Positions 48,539 through 57,442 are shown, numbered from the stretch's first letter. The stretch is 64,000 bases of DNA from Acidithiobacillus concretivorus (GCF_018853445.1 NZ_JABELD010000003.1:1-64000); one strand, 5' to 3'. Numbers and translations are program-made. The notes: generated from the letters alone by a model not told the origin.

Positions 48539-49806
48539 GCTTCCAACTCATCCGGCGATGGGAAAAGCTGCTGCATCAGGCCTTTTTTGTGGGTCTTGAG
48601 GGCTTCGAGCTTTTGGGTCTCCAAGGTGATCAGGGCGTCGAGGCTGCTCAGGCAGGAGGCGATGCGGTGTTGTTCGGCCTCATCCGCTGGATAGTTAATC
48701 GCCATGCCTCGCAAGTCTGGGCCGTAGATTCGGGTAATTGTTGTGGAGTTCAAGCTACCCCAATTCACGTTCGACAGAAGCATGAGTAAGAACTCGTTGC
48801 TTATTTCGCCTGTTGAGTTGTCCAGCCAAACAATGTTGGAGTCTTGGAAGTAGGCATCCTTCCCGTCAAATGGTAGGCATTTACCAACGGTACCGCTACA
48901 GGTTATCAAGACCTCGCCATTTCTTGGATAGTTGTATCTCGACTTGTAGTCTTCGAACTTCTCCCGAGAAATGAACGCGTCAGGTTTACCTCCGAGGGTT
49001 CCAATCTTGTAGAAGGGCACGCCCTCATTTGGATTTGTTTCCTCAGCGAAAATCCTTTTGCACATAAGCACTTCGGCAACATCGCCGAACGTTTTCTGAA
49101 TCCACTCCCCAGCCTTTTGGAATTCGGGGAAGCGGAGGCGGGGTTGGGTTTCGCCCTCCGTGGGGAAAAGCTGCTGCATCAGCCCTTTTTTATGGGTCTT
49201 GAGCGTGTCCACTTTCCGCGCTTGCGCGGCGATCAGCTCGTCCACCGAACTCAGGCACTCGGCGATTTTTTGTTGTTCGGAAATGGCGGGGAAGCCCAAT
49301 CGAAGTGACGCAATGTTGTCTTTGGTAAAGCCTTTGATCGAAGTTCCCTGATTAAAGGAAAGCAAAGTCTGTTTCTGTGACTTCAGCAAGTAAGCCAAAA
49401 AAAACGGATCGGCAACGCTGGGCGTGAAATTGGTGAAGTCCTGACTGGTGCAGAGCGGAAATGTTGAAACTGCAAGTTTGCCAACGCCCACCCTTGAAAT
49501 CAGAAGAATGCTTTTCGCAGGCACGAGCTTAGTCGCCGATTCCTGTACCGCCTGCTTGGTGATGTAACGGTTTACGTTGATTTTGGAAATCGAGTCCTCC
49601 GTCAAGTCGGAGCTGGAAATCCAGGGAATCTCGCCTGTCCAGTAAGCAGTATTGTCTTTGCTCGGTGTTCCTCCTCCTGTGAAATAGCCAAGCGTTTCGA
49701 GGGTTTTCAACTCCCACGCCCCCCGAAACCCCGGAAACCGCAGCTTCGGCACCCGCGCAGGCATTGCCTCTTCCTGCGTGGCGGTGGTTTTCGTCTTGCT
49801 GCTCAT
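48535..49806 (-). CDS. hsdS: Type I restriction-modification specificity subunit HsdS
   Basis: Recognises the bipartite DNA target and sets specificity. It is 423 aa with two target-recognition domains: TRD1 about residues 20-150, starting WELKTLETLGYFTGGGTPSKDN, and TRD2 about 235-355. Each is followed by a conserved helix containing THKKGLMQQLFP (near 208 and 410). The two helices form the coiled-coil spacer, so the half-site order and gap are fixed by their lengths. The nucleotide sequence of the two helices is also alike, giving a direct repeat about 600 bp apart. Confidence 0.95.
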   Translation of the reverse strand: MSSKTKTTATQEEAMPARVPKLRFPGFRGAWELKTLETLGYFTGGGTPSKDNTAYWTGEIPWISSSDLTEDSISKINVNRYITKQAVQESATKLVPAKSILLISRVGVGKLAVSTFPLCTSQDFTNFTPSVADPFFLAYLLKSQKQTLLSFNQGTSIKGFTKDNIASLRLGFPAISEQQKIAECLSSVDELIAAQARKVDTLKTHKKGLMQQLFPTEGETQPRLRFPEFQKAGEWIQKTFGDVAEVLMCKRIFAEETNPNEGVPFYKIGTLGGKPDAFISREKFEDYKSRYNYPRNGEVLITCSGTVGKCLPFDGKDAYFQDSNIVWLDNSTGEISNEFLLMLLSNVNWGSLNSTTITRIYGPDLRGMAINYPADEAEQHRIASCLSSLDALITLETQKLEALKTHKKGLMQQLFPSPDELEA

Positions 49807-51002
49807 GCCCCCACCTCCTTGCCGAGTTGGGCAATGAAGCGTTCCATGTCCTCTTTCTTGGGCAGCTCGACGGCGTAGCGGGAGACGAAGACCTGGTTGC
49901 TCAAATCACCGAGGGCAAATTCGACGAGGGCGTCATTTTTGCGGGTGCAAAGAAGGATGCCGATGGGCGGCTGGTCGCCTGGGGTCATCTGGTGTTGTTT
50001 GTAGTAGGCGACGTAGGTATTGAGTTGGCCCAGATGTTCGTGGCGGAAGGCATCGGTTTTGAGTTCGACCAAGATGTGACACTTGAGAATGCGGTGGTAG
50101 AAGACGAGGTCGATGAAGAAATGTTCGTCGCCGATCAGGATGCGCTTTTGCCGAGCCTCGAAACAGAAGCCGTGACCCAGTTCGAGGAGGAAATCCTGAA
50201 GGCGGTCGAGTAAGGCGTCTTCCAGGTCTGATTCCGCCATGACATCCCTTGAGCGCAAGCCGAGGAACTCGAAAATGTAAGGATCTCGAATGATGTGTGC
50301 AGGTTGGAGCGTATCCGCCGCCGCGTGGGCCAGGGCGGAGAGTTTGGCCTTGTCTTTGGAGAGGCCGCTGCGCTGGTAGTAGAGGCTGGCAATCTGGCGG
50401 CGCAGCTCGCGTACCGACCAGTTGCCGCGAATGCACTCGATCTCGTAGAAGCGGCGCTGAGTGTCGTCGGGGAGGTCCAACAGCTCGGCCAGGTGGGAGA
50501 AGGAGAGATGATGGATGAGGTCGGGATGGGTATGGCTCAATGGCGGAGTCTCGGCTGCCACCGCCCCGGATTCGGGAGACGGCGTCTCCCGTTTTGGCAG
50601 AGGCGGGGTTCTTGGCAGCGGCTGCAAGGCGTCAGCGCCAAGGCCTGTCAGCAATTCGGGAGTCACTGTCTCCCAAATCTGCGGATAAACGCCGTAGAAG
50701 CGCCTGAAGCGGCGTAACTCGCGGGCATCCACCCGCTTGAGTCCGGCAGCCGACAGGCGCTCTGCCAGAGCGGGCAACAGTCTTTCACCGTAGGCCGCCC
50801 GGTCGTTTCCCTGCTGTTCAAACTCCACGATGCGGTAGCCGATGAGCCAATTCCGCAGGGTCAGCGCGATATTGACGGCTTTGGCGGCAAAGTCCTGCGT
50901 CTGCTGATGGATGTGGACGATGGCGGAAACCAGCGAGTCAAAGTCTCCGGCGGTAACCGGCGATGTTGGGTTTTTCTTCGCTGGCATGGGTGTTTTTTTC
51001 AT
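49803..51002 (-). CDS. DUF1016/YhcG-family PDDEXK nuclease-like protein
   Basis: 399 aa. The N-terminal DUF1016_N domain (residues ~15-110, with LRNWLIGYRIVEFEQQG and YGERLLPALAERL) is followed by the YhcG catalytic-like domain from about 230 (RDPYIFEFLGL). The PD-(D/E)XK core is visible as IDLVFYHR followed by LVELK at about 311-315, so the nuclease residues Asp, Glu and Lys are kept. A Pro-rich linker with repeated PPLP-like and SPES segments lies at about 130-160. Its biological role is unknown; relatives are frequent in defence and RM islands. It overlaps both neighbours by 4 bp. Confidence 0.9.
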   Translation of the reverse strand: MKKTPMPAKKNPTSPVTAGDFDSLVSAIVHIHQQTQDFAAKAVNIALTLRNWLIGYRIVEFEQQGNDRAAYGERLLPALAERLSAAGLKRVDARELRRFRRFYGVYPQIWETVTPELLTGLGADALQPLPRTPPLPKRETPSPESGAVAAETPPLSHTHPDLIHHLSFSHLAELLDLPDDTQRRFYEIECIRGNWSVRELRRQIASLYYQRSGLSKDKAKLSALAHAAADTLQPAHIIRDPYIFEFLGLRSRDVMAESDLEDALLDRLQDFLLELGHGFCFEARQKRILIGDEHFFIDLVFYHRILKCHILVELKTDAFRHEHLGQLNTYVAYYKQHQMTPGDQPPIGILLCTRKNDALVEFALGDLSNQVFVSRYAVELPKKEDMERFIAQLGKEVGA

Positions 51003-51859
51003 TTCAGCAATTCCTTCCCTTGTGCGGTCAGGCGGTATTGCTGCAAGCGGCTGTTGGGTTTGTCGGGGATGGTTCGCTCAATCAGCCCTTGCGCCAATGC
51101 GGGCGCGAGATACAGTTTTTCGAAATTGTCGCGTCCCTTCAGGCTGAGTTTTTCCATCAAAGCTTTGCGGCTCCAAGACCTCTCCCCCATGGCCAAGAGC
51201 AGGACTTCGACTTGCCCTGCGACTTGCCCTGTGACTTGCCCTGTGACTTGCGGGGTTACTCGTTCGTCAGTGCCTTCCCCTTGCGCCTGCGGCCGCTGCA
51301 CCCGAGCGGTGAACTGGTTGCCGCTAACTTCGTCGATCAGCTCGATCTGCTGCCACTCGCCCAGCCCAAGATTTTGCAGCAGCGCGTCCAGCGGCAGCCC
51401 GGCTTGGGCGGTGTCGGCGCTGTAGTGCTGGGCGAGGTAGCGGCGAAAGGCGGGCTCGTCCAGATCGGCGCTGGTGGTGTCGGCCACAGGCACCACATCG
51501 GCATAGACCAGACCGCCACGCTGGAACATGCGCTGCAACTCTTCGCGGGCGGTTACATGGCGTTTGTCGGCACCTTGTTTGACCCAGATGCGGCCTTGCT
51601 GATCCAGATAGGGCTTGGCCAAGCCATTGGGCACGGTCACCACCATTACCAGCCCGGCGTGGGTTTGCACGTTTTCGGTGATGATGCCGTCATCGGCCAC
51701 ACCGATCAGCAGCGTGCCGCCGCCACTGTTCGCAAAGGCAGCCAGCTCGGCGGCCAGGGCGTCAGGGTTGTGGAAGCTGCGCTTGAACTGCTGACGGGTG
51801 TGCTCACCCTGAGCAATGCGCGCCAGCAGTGTGGCTTCCGTCAGCGGCTGTTCACTCAT
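50999..51859 (-). CDS. AlbA_2/Schlafen-type ATP-binding domain protein with winged-helix tail
   Basis: 286 aa. The N-terminal AlbA_2 domain (about 15-130) has the EAAF-like core AAELAAFANSGGGTLLIGVADDG. A middle region follows, then a GQVTGQV-type repeat linker near 196-210, and a C-terminal winged helix (SRKALMEKLSLKGRDNFEKL and RLTAQGKELL). Such proteins are usually annotated as transcriptional regulators or RecG-like. Its place right after hsdR and the coupled start suggest regulation of, or participation in, the RM operon. That is inference. Confidence 0.82.
   Translation of the reverse strand: MSEQPLTEATLLARIAQGEHTRQQFKRSFHNPDALAAELAAFANSGGGTLLIGVADDGIITENVQTHAGLVMVVTVPNGLAKPYLDQQGRIWVKQGADKRHVTAREELQRMFQRGGLVYADVVPVADTTSADLDEPAFRRYLAQHYSADTAQAGLPLDALLQNLGLGEWQQIELIDEVSGNQFTARVQRPQAQGEGTDERVTPQVTGQVTGQVAGQVEVLLLAMGERSWSRKALMEKLSLKGRDNFEKLYLAPALAQGLIERTIPDKPNSRLQQYRLTAQGKELLK
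51209..51252 (-). repeat. 12-bp tandem repeat coding for a TGQV linker
   Basis: About 3.6 near-identical copies of a 12-bp unit (plus-strand GACTTGCCCTGT) encode the repeated T-G-Q-V linker of the AlbA_2 protein. Unit number could vary by slippage without a frameshift, because 12 is a multiple of 3. Confidence 0.85.
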
Positions 51860-54800
51860 ACGCGCTGAGCCCAGAAATATCCCGCCCCCCGGCGCGTTGG
51901 GTGAGCAGCGGGTGCAAATCCGCCATCAACGCGAGTTCGGCCTGACTGCGAGCTTTCCAGCCGAGGTCGAGCGGCGCCATGAGGTCGCTCAGGCGCTCGC
52001 CATCGAAAATCATGCGCTCAAAAATGCCGTCCACGAAGCTTTGCAGGGCGGCGGTGGCGAGGCCGTGCTTGGCGGCGATGGCGGCGAGTTCTTTGGCGCT
52101 CTTGTCGGCTTTGAAGCGGGTGTAGCCGTCGCGGATGGCGGTTTCGCTCAGCCCTTCGCCGGCCTGGAGCGTGCCGATGTAGTCGGCGATGTCGTCGCGC
52201 TCGTTGATGAACTTGGCATCGCTGCCGATGAGGCCGATGAGTTGCTCGCGGGTCATCCTGGCCTTGCCCGGCTCTTTGGCCGAGAAGCTGGTCATCAGCT
52301 TCATGATGTAGTCGTAGTCGATGACGGCGGAGGCAAACAGCACGAACTCGAAATCGAGTTGTTCAGAAGGGCTGTCGGCGCCGGGTTTGTCGTTGGGCTT
52401 GTTCTGCTGTGCGCGCAGCTTCTTGGCAGTGTCCAGATACTGGCCCTTGAAGCCGCGCAGGTTTTCCTCGGGCAGCACCTGCTCGATGGTGGCTTTGTTT
52501 TCCCCGGTGAGGTCGGTGTATTGGTCGAGCTGGGTTTTGAGCCGCTGCACTTCCTTGAAGCGCTCGATGAAGACCGTCTTGGCGGCGTCGCCTTTCAGAT
52601 TGGCCACGGCAGAGGGCGTGCAGTCCAGGTCTTGAGACTGCAGAAAGGCTGCCAGCTTGTGCATGGCGGTTTCCAGTTTTTGGATGACGACCGGGGCTTT
52701 TTCCACCAGCCAGATTTCGCGCGCCTGCTCACCGGTTTTTTCGCCGGAAAACAGCGCAATCGCAGCATCGACAGCATCCTGCTGCTGGCGGAAGTCGAGG
52801 ATGTTGCCGTAGGGCTTGCTGCCGTTGAGCACGCGGTTGGTGCGCGAAAACGCCTGAATCAGGCCGTGGTGCCGGAGGTTCTTGTCCACGTAGAGCGTGT
52901 TCAAAAACTTGGAATCGAAGCCGGTGAGCAGCATGTCGACGACGAGGGTGATGTCGATTTTCTGCGCCTGGGGCAAGTCGGCATTGGGCCACTGCTGGTC
53001 TTTGATGCGCTTTTGCACGTCCTGGTAGTAGCCATCGAACTCAGCGATGCGGTGGTTAGTGCCGTATCGAGCGTTGTAGTCGGCGAGGATGGCTTTCAGC
53101 GCGGCTTTCTTGCCTTCGGGGTCTTCTTCGTTGTCGGCCAGCTCCTGCGGCAGGTCTTCCTGAATCTGCTTCACATCGGCGTCGCCCTCGGCGGGCGGCG
53201 AAAACACGCAGGCGATGTTCAGCGGCTTGAACTCGGGGTCGGCGGCCTGTTTTTCCGCCTGCATGGTCTTGAACAGCGCGTGGTATTCGATGGCGTCGTT
53301 GATGGACGCGGTAGCGAAGAGGGCGTTGAAGCGGCGGCCTGCGGTGGCGGCGTCGTGCTTGGCGAGGATGGCTTCAATCACTGCGCGCTTGGCGATGGGC
53401 TCGCCGGGCTTGGGCGCGTTCTTTCCTTCCGGCTTGAAGTAATCGACGTGGAAGCGCAGCACATTGCCGTCTTCGATGGCGTGGGTGATGGTGTAGGCGT
53501 GCAGTTGTTTCTGGAACAGGTCTTGCGTGGTGCGCATCGAGGCGGTGGTGTCCTCGATTTTCTGCTGCGAGGCGTTAGCGTCGAAGATGGGCGTGCCGGT
53601 GAAGCCAAAAAGCTGGGCGCGGGGGAAGAACGCCTTGATGGCCTTGTGGTTGTCGCCAAACTGCGAGCGGTGGCATTCGTCGAAGATGAAGACGATGCGT
53701 TTGTCCTGAAGGGCCTCAAGCTGCTCCTTGTAGGTGGGCTGGTCATTCCTCGCCCGCTGCTTGTTGCGCTTGCTGTTTTCATCCAGCGCGAGGCCGAGTT
53801 TCTGGATGGTGGTGACGATGACCTTGTCGGCGTAATCCTCGGACAGCAGGCGGCGCACGAGGGCGCCGGTATGGGTGTTTTCTTCGACGCAGCCTTCCTG
53901 GAAGCGGTTGAATTCCTCGCGCGTCTGGCGGTCGAGGTCTTTGCGGTCGACGACGAACACGCATTTGTGGATGTGCTCGTTCTCCTTCAGCAGCGTGGAC
54001 GCCTTGAACGAGGTGAGCGTTTTGCCGCTGCCGGTGGTGTGCCAGATGTAGCCATTGCCGTTGTCTTCATCAATGCATTTCACCATGTGCTGCACGGCAT
54101 AGACCTGGTAAGGCCGCATAATCATGAGCTTTTGCTCACCGGCGAGCAGCACCATGTAGCGGCTGAGGGTCTGGCCGAGGACGCACTTTTTCAGGAAGGC
54201 TTCAGCAAAAGCGTCGAGCTGGGTGATCTTGCGGTTGTCCTCGCCCGCGAACTCATAGACGGGCAGGAAGCGCTCTTCGGCGTTGAACGCAAAGTGGCGG
54301 GCGTTGTTGTTGGCGAAGTAATAGGTCTGGTCGCGGTTGCTGACGATGAACAACTGCATGAAGCAGAGCAGCGTCTTGGTGTAGCCGTTGCCGGGGTCGT
54401 GCTTGTATTCGACGATCTGCTCCATCGCCCGGCGCGGATTCACGCCCAGGGTTTTCAGCTCGATCTGCACGCAGGGAATGCCGTTGATGAGCAGGATGAC
54501 GTCATAGCGGTGGTGGCTGTAGTCGGTGTTGATGCGCAACTGGTTGACCACCTCGAAGGTGTTCTTGCACCAGTCCTTGAGGTTGACGAGGCTGTAGTTC
54601 AGCGGCGTGCCGTCGTCGCGGGTGAAGGCGTTGATGCTGCGCAGGGTCTTGGCGGCAGTGAACACATCCGGGCTGACGATTTCATCGAGCAGGCGGGCGA
54701 ACTCGGCATCGGTGAGATGCACACGGTTGAGCGCCTCGAATTTCTCGCGGAAGTTCTGCTCCAGCGTGGCGCGGTCGCGGATGTCGTCGCGATACGCGTA

Positions 54801-54935
54801 CTTGAGGTTTTGCAGGGTGCCGATGAAGCCGTATTCGATGGTGTCCTCGCGGACGGCGGAATGCGGGCGAGCAGCGGGCTGACTGTAGGTACCTGGGGCA
54901 TCGACTTGTTTCCGCGTGCGGCCTTCCGTTTTCAT
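51852..54935 (-). CDS. hsdR: Type I restriction endonuclease subunit HsdR
   Basis: ATP-dependent translocase and nuclease of the type I complex. It is 1027 aa. The N-terminal PD-(D/E)XK nuclease has the catalytic QIELK, with Glu159 and Lys161, preceded by RYDVILLING. The SF2 helicase has Walker A HTTGSGKT ending near residue 306, DECH at 419-422, GFTGTPIF (motif III), and the second RecA domain with VDMLLTGFDSKFLNTLYVDK and FSRTNRV (motif VI). The C-terminal helical region binds HsdM. First gene of the operon, with a possible promoter at 54963-54990. All catalytic motifs look intact. Confidence 0.96.
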   Translation of the reverse strand: MKTEGRTRKQVDAPGTYSQPAARPHSAVREDTIEYGFIGTLQNLKYAYRDDIRDRATLEQNFREKFEALNRVHLTDAEFARLLDEIVSPDVFTAAKTLRSINAFTRDDGTPLNYSLVNLKDWCKNTFEVVNQLRINTDYSHHRYDVILLINGIPCVQIELKTLGVNPRRAMEQIVEYKHDPGNGYTKTLLCFMQLFIVSNRDQTYYFANNNARHFAFNAEERFLPVYEFAGEDNRKITQLDAFAEAFLKKCVLGQTLSRYMVLLAGEQKLMIMRPYQVYAVQHMVKCIDEDNGNGYIWHTTGSGKTLTSFKASTLLKENEHIHKCVFVVDRKDLDRQTREEFNRFQEGCVEENTHTGALVRRLLSEDYADKVIVTTIQKLGLALDENSKRNKQRARNDQPTYKEQLEALQDKRIVFIFDECHRSQFGDNHKAIKAFFPRAQLFGFTGTPIFDANASQQKIEDTTASMRTTQDLFQKQLHAYTITHAIEDGNVLRFHVDYFKPEGKNAPKPGEPIAKRAVIEAILAKHDAATAGRRFNALFATASINDAIEYHALFKTMQAEKQAADPEFKPLNIACVFSPPAEGDADVKQIQEDLPQELADNEEDPEGKKAALKAILADYNARYGTNHRIAEFDGYYQDVQKRIKDQQWPNADLPQAQKIDITLVVDMLLTGFDSKFLNTLYVDKNLRHHGLIQAFSRTNRVLNGSKPYGNILDFRQQQDAVDAAIALFSGEKTGEQAREIWLVEKAPVVIQKLETAMHKLAAFLQSQDLDCTPSAVANLKGDAAKTVFIERFKEVQRLKTQLDQYTDLTGENKATIEQVLPEENLRGFKGQYLDTAKKLRAQQNKPNDKPGADSPSEQLDFEFVLFASAVIDYDYIMKLMTSFSAKEPGKARMTREQLIGLIGSDAKFINERDDIADYIGTLQAGEGLSETAIRDGYTRFKADKSAKELAAIAAKHGLATAALQSFVDGIFERMIFDGERLSDLMAPLDLGWKARSQAELALMADLHPLLTQRAGGRDISGLSAYE

Positions 54936-54962
54936 GCGTTCTCCAGCGACATTTTTTTGAGC

Positions 54963-54990
54963 ATTCTACGCTGCCGGGCTTAAACGACAA
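54963..54990 (-). promoter_or_regulatory. Possible promoter of the restriction-modification operon
   Basis: On the minus strand TTGTCG and TAGAAT are spaced by 16 bp and lie about 28 bp before the hsdR ATG. It is the best match in the short divergent region, but the -35 is weak. Confidence 0.35.
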
Positions 54991-55101
54991 AATTTCAACG
55001 CATTCCGGTGGGTTGTTAGTCACCACATAACCGGATATTGGCATTGCCAGCAAGTTTCATCTGTGACAAGGTCCATTTCTCTAAAATATCCGAGTGCTTC
55101 C

Positions 55102-55545
55102 ATGCATATCTGGGTCGATGCCGACGCCTGCCCCAATGCCATCAAGGAAATTTTGTTTCGCGCCAGTACGCGCCTGAAACTGCCCTTAACCCTGGTCGCC
55201 AACCAGCCCCTGCGCGTGCCCCCATCGGCGCATATTCGCAGTGTGGTAGTGCCGGGCGGCTTTGATGTAGCCGATGATGAAATTGTGCGCCGTATTGAAG
55301 CAGGCGATCTGGTCATTACCGCTGATATTCCCCTGGCCGCTGCCGTACTGGAAAAAAATGGTCATGCGCTCAGCCCACGCGGCGAACGGTACTCCCCCGA
55401 AACCATCCGCGAGCGCCTGCGAATGCGCGACATGATGGAGCAACTGCGAGATTCCGGCGTGCGTACCGGCGGCCCCGCCACCCTGAGCCAAGCCGACCGC
55501 CAGGCCTTTGCCAATGCTCTGGACCGCTTATTGCCCCGCGCTTGA
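55102..55545 (+). CDS. YaiI/YqxD-family (DUF188) protein
   Basis: 147 aa from the ATG at 55102, which gives the family N-terminus [18 protein letters not shown]. The central [27 protein letters not shown] and [10 protein letters not shown] are conserved in DUF188. The fold is PIN-like, with acidic residues (D-A-D and D-D-E) suited to metal binding, but the activity is not established for this family. It is transcribed away from the RM operon and marks its right-hand border. The further upstream ATG at 55063 lacks family similarity. Confidence 0.88.
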   Translation: MHIWVDADACPNAIKEILFRASTRLKLPLTLVANQPLRVPPSAHIRSVVVPGGFDVADDEIVRRIEAGDLVITADIPLAAAVLEKNGHALSPRGERYSPETIRERLRMRDMMEQLRDSGVRTGGPATLSQADRQAFANALDRLLPRA

Positions 55546-55608
55546 GTGGTTCGCCCAGACAATTTATGCGCCGATGCAGATCATTCAACAAAACAAGCCC
55601 TCATCCTC

Positions 55609-55637
55609 TTGCTTTAATAGACTGATAACGCTATCCT
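55609..55637 (+). promoter_or_regulatory. Predicted promoter of rplU-rpmA-obg-proB
   Basis: TTGCTT (55609-55614) and TATCCT (55632-55637) with 17-bp spacing lie about 50 bp before the rplU start. Confidence 0.45.
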
Positions 55638-55687
55638 TGCGAACTTTTCCGGACAGTACCGGGTAAAACCCTTGTTGGAGGTTTGTG

Positions 55688-55999
55688 ATGTACGCGGTCA
55701 TTGAAAATGGTGGCAAGCAGTATCGGGTGACAGTGGGCGACAAGCTCCGGCTCGAAAAGATGGAAGCAGAGCCAGGTGCGGAACTCGCGCTGGACCGGGT
55801 ACTGATGGTCGGCGTTGGCAGTGATGTAGTGGTCGGTCAACCGCTGGTAGCTGGTGCAGCCGTCAAGGCCACCGTGCTCAGTCAGGGACGGGCTGCCAAG
55901 GTGCATATTTTCAAGATGCGTCGGCGCAAGCATTACCGTAAACAGCAGGGACATCGTCAGTATTTTACTGAAGTCCGCATTACCGGCATTGAAGCCTAA
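55688..55999 (+). CDS. rplU: 50S ribosomal protein L21
   Basis: 103 aa. [14 protein letters not shown] and the C-terminal [16 protein letters not shown] signature identify it. The ATG at 55688 has TTGGAGG 6 bp upstream; a GTG one codon earlier is possible. First gene of the conserved rplU-rpmA-obg group. Confidence 0.97.
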   Translation: MYAVIENGGKQYRVTVGDKLRLEKMEAEPGAELALDRVLMVGVGSDVVVGQPLVAGAAVKATVLSQGRAAKVHIFKMRRRKHYRKQQGHRQYFTEVRITGIEA

Positions 56000-56010
56000 G
56001 GAGCACAGTC

Positions 56011-56271
56011 ATGGCACATAAGAAAGCGGGTGGCTCTTCGCGCAACGGACGCGATTCAGAATCCAAACGACTGGGTGTAAAGCGTTACGCCGGACAACTG
56101 GTCATCCCCGGCAACATCATCATTCGTCAGCGTGGCACCCAGTTTTATCCGGGTAGCAACGTCGGTATTGGCAAGGATCACACGCTCTTTGCCACCGCAG
56201 AAGGGGTTGTAAAATTCGAGCGCAAGGGACCGCGCCAGGTACGTACCGTCAGCGTCGTATCCGTGGCCTGA
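56011..56271 (+). CDS. rpmA: 50S ribosomal protein L27
   Basis: 86 aa. [16 protein letters not shown] begins without the cleavable N-terminal extension of Firmicutes, so the flexible tail reaching the peptidyl-transferase centre starts directly. [15 protein letters not shown] is the signature. It lies 11 bp after rplU and is followed by a hairpin with a T run just before obg. Confidence 0.97.
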   Translation: MAHKKAGGSSRNGRDSESKRLGVKRYAGQLVIPGNIIIRQRGTQFYPGSNVGIGKDHTLFATAEGVVKFERKGPRQVRTVSVVSVA

Positions 56272-56291
56272 ACCGGCCTCTGCTCAGAGGG

Positions 56292-56326
56292 ACCCCGCCC
56301 CGTTTTTGCGGGAGCGGGGTTTTTTT
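56292..56326 (+). terminator. Terminator/attenuator touching the obg start codon
   Basis: ACCCCGCCCC and GGGAGCGGGGT form a G+C-rich stem (one mismatch) with a T-rich loop, followed by seven T at 56320-56326. The obg ATG is the very next base. The only Shine-Dalgarno-like sequence (GGAG, 56311-56314) lies in the 3' arm of the stem. Confidence 0.8.
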
Positions 56327-57442
56327 ATGAAGTTTATTGATGAAGTACGCATCCATGTTGCTTCGGGTACCGGTGGACATGGTTCTCTGAGTTTTCGCCG
56401 GGAAAAATTTATCCCCTTTGGCGGTCCGGATGGCGGCGATGGTGGTCGCGGTGGCAGTGTTTTCCTCGTCGCCCAGGCCAGCCTCAACACCCTGATAGAT
56501 TTTCGCTATCAGCGCCGTTACCGGGCCGAAACCGGACATGGCGGTGCGGGGAGGCAAATGACGGGGCGCGCGGGTCTGGATAAGGAAATCCACGTCCCGG
56601 TAGGTACTCTGGTCTACGATGACGACACCCGCGAATTATTGGGTGATTTGCGCGAAGAAGGAGAACGTCTGCTAGTCGCGCAAGGCGGACGTGGCGGACA
56701 CGGCAATTTGCATTTCAAATCCAGCATCAATCGCGCACCCCGTCAATATGAAAAAGGCACACCGGGAGAAGAACGTAATCTTCGCCTGGAACTGCGGGTT
56801 CTGGCCGATGTCGGCCTGCTGGGCCTGCCCAATGCCGGCAAAAGCACTCTGATCAGGGCAGTTAGTGCGGCTCGCCCGAAAGTGGCGGACTATCCGTTCA
56901 CCACCCTCTACCCCAATCTTGGTGTAGTCCGGGTGGCAACCCACGAATCTTTTGTACTCGCAGATATTCCTGGCCTGATCCCCGGAGCCTCCGAGGGCGC
57001 AGGGCTAGGCACCCGTTTTCTGAAACATCTCAGCCGTACCCGTCTGCTCCTGCACATGGTCGACATGGCGCCTGTGGATGAGAGCAATCCTGCCGAAAAT
57101 GTTCGCGCCCTGGAAGAAGAACTGCTGGCTTACAGCCCCGCCCTCGCCCAGCGCCCGCGTTGGCTGGTGGTCAATAAGGCCGACTTGTTCAGCCCTGAAG
57201 AGGGCGAGGCGCGCTTTCAGGCGATTCGTTCCGAACTTTCCTGGGAGGGTCCGGCATTTTTGGTTTCCGCTGCCAGCGGTGCGGGCTGCAGCGCCCTCAC
57301 CCACGCCATCTGGCTGGCACTGCCAGATTTACCGCCCGCACCGGATCCAGTCCAGTCGGAAGAATGGGGCGATGAAGAGGAAGAATATCTGGAAGAGTGG
57401 GAAGGTGATGATTTGAGCGCCGACTGGGATGACGATGAATGA
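56327..57442 (+). CDS. obg: GTPase Obg (CgtA)
   Basis: Ribosome-associated GTPase in 50S maturation and stress signalling. It is 371 aa. The glycine-rich Obg fold spans 1-157 ([22 protein letters not shown]). The G domain follows, with [10 protein letters not shown] near 164, [25 protein letters not shown] and NKADLF. The C-terminus is strongly acidic (many Glu/Asp/Trp). The ATG at 56327 gives the family N-terminus MKFIDEVRI. Its initiation region is buried in the preceding hairpin. proB overlaps its end by 4 bp. Confidence 0.96.
   Translation: MKFIDEVRIHVASGTGGHGSLSFRREKFIPFGGPDGGDGGRGGSVFLVAQASLNTLIDFRYQRRYRAETGHGGAGRQMTGRAGLDKEIHVPVGTLVYDDDTRELLGDLREEGERLLVAQGGRGGHGNLHFKSSINRAPRQYEKGTPGEERNLRLELRVLADVGLLGLPNAGKSTLIRAVSAARPKVADYPFTTLYPNLGVVRVATHESFVLADIPGLIPGASEGAGLGTRFLKHLSRTRLLLHMVDMAPVDESNPAENVRALEEELLAYSPALAQRPRWLVVNKADLFSPEEGEARFQAIRSELSWEGPAFLVSAASGAGCSALTHAIWLALPDLPPAPDPVQSEEWGDEEEEYLEEWEGDDLSADWDDDE

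Larger units (their letters stand above)
45909..54935 (-). other. Type I restriction-modification operon with three extra genes
   Basis: Six minus-strand genes in the order hsdR, AlbA_2 protein, DUF1016 protein, hsdS, rhuM, hsdM. Neighbouring genes overlap at all five junctions (8, 4, 4, 4 and 4 bp), so this is one coupled operon. Base composition differs from the flanks: a hand count of 46441-46500 gives 38 of 60 G+C, against 32 of 60 at 45781-45840. It sits between putA and the YaiI-type gene. No tRNA, integrase or clear flanking repeat was found. Confidence 0.9.

Noticed and set aside
51209-51252. CRISPR array candidate
   Set aside because: The 12-bp units are contiguous, without spacers, and in frame within a gene. 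No CRISPR array or cas gene was seen anywhere in the window.
51816-54983. A 1055-codon open frame on the plus strand opposite hsdR
   Set aside because: It is the antisense shadow of hsdR in G+C-rich DNA. The translation is a low-complexity Val/Gly/Leu-rich string with no domain, while the minus-strand frame has all HsdR motifs.
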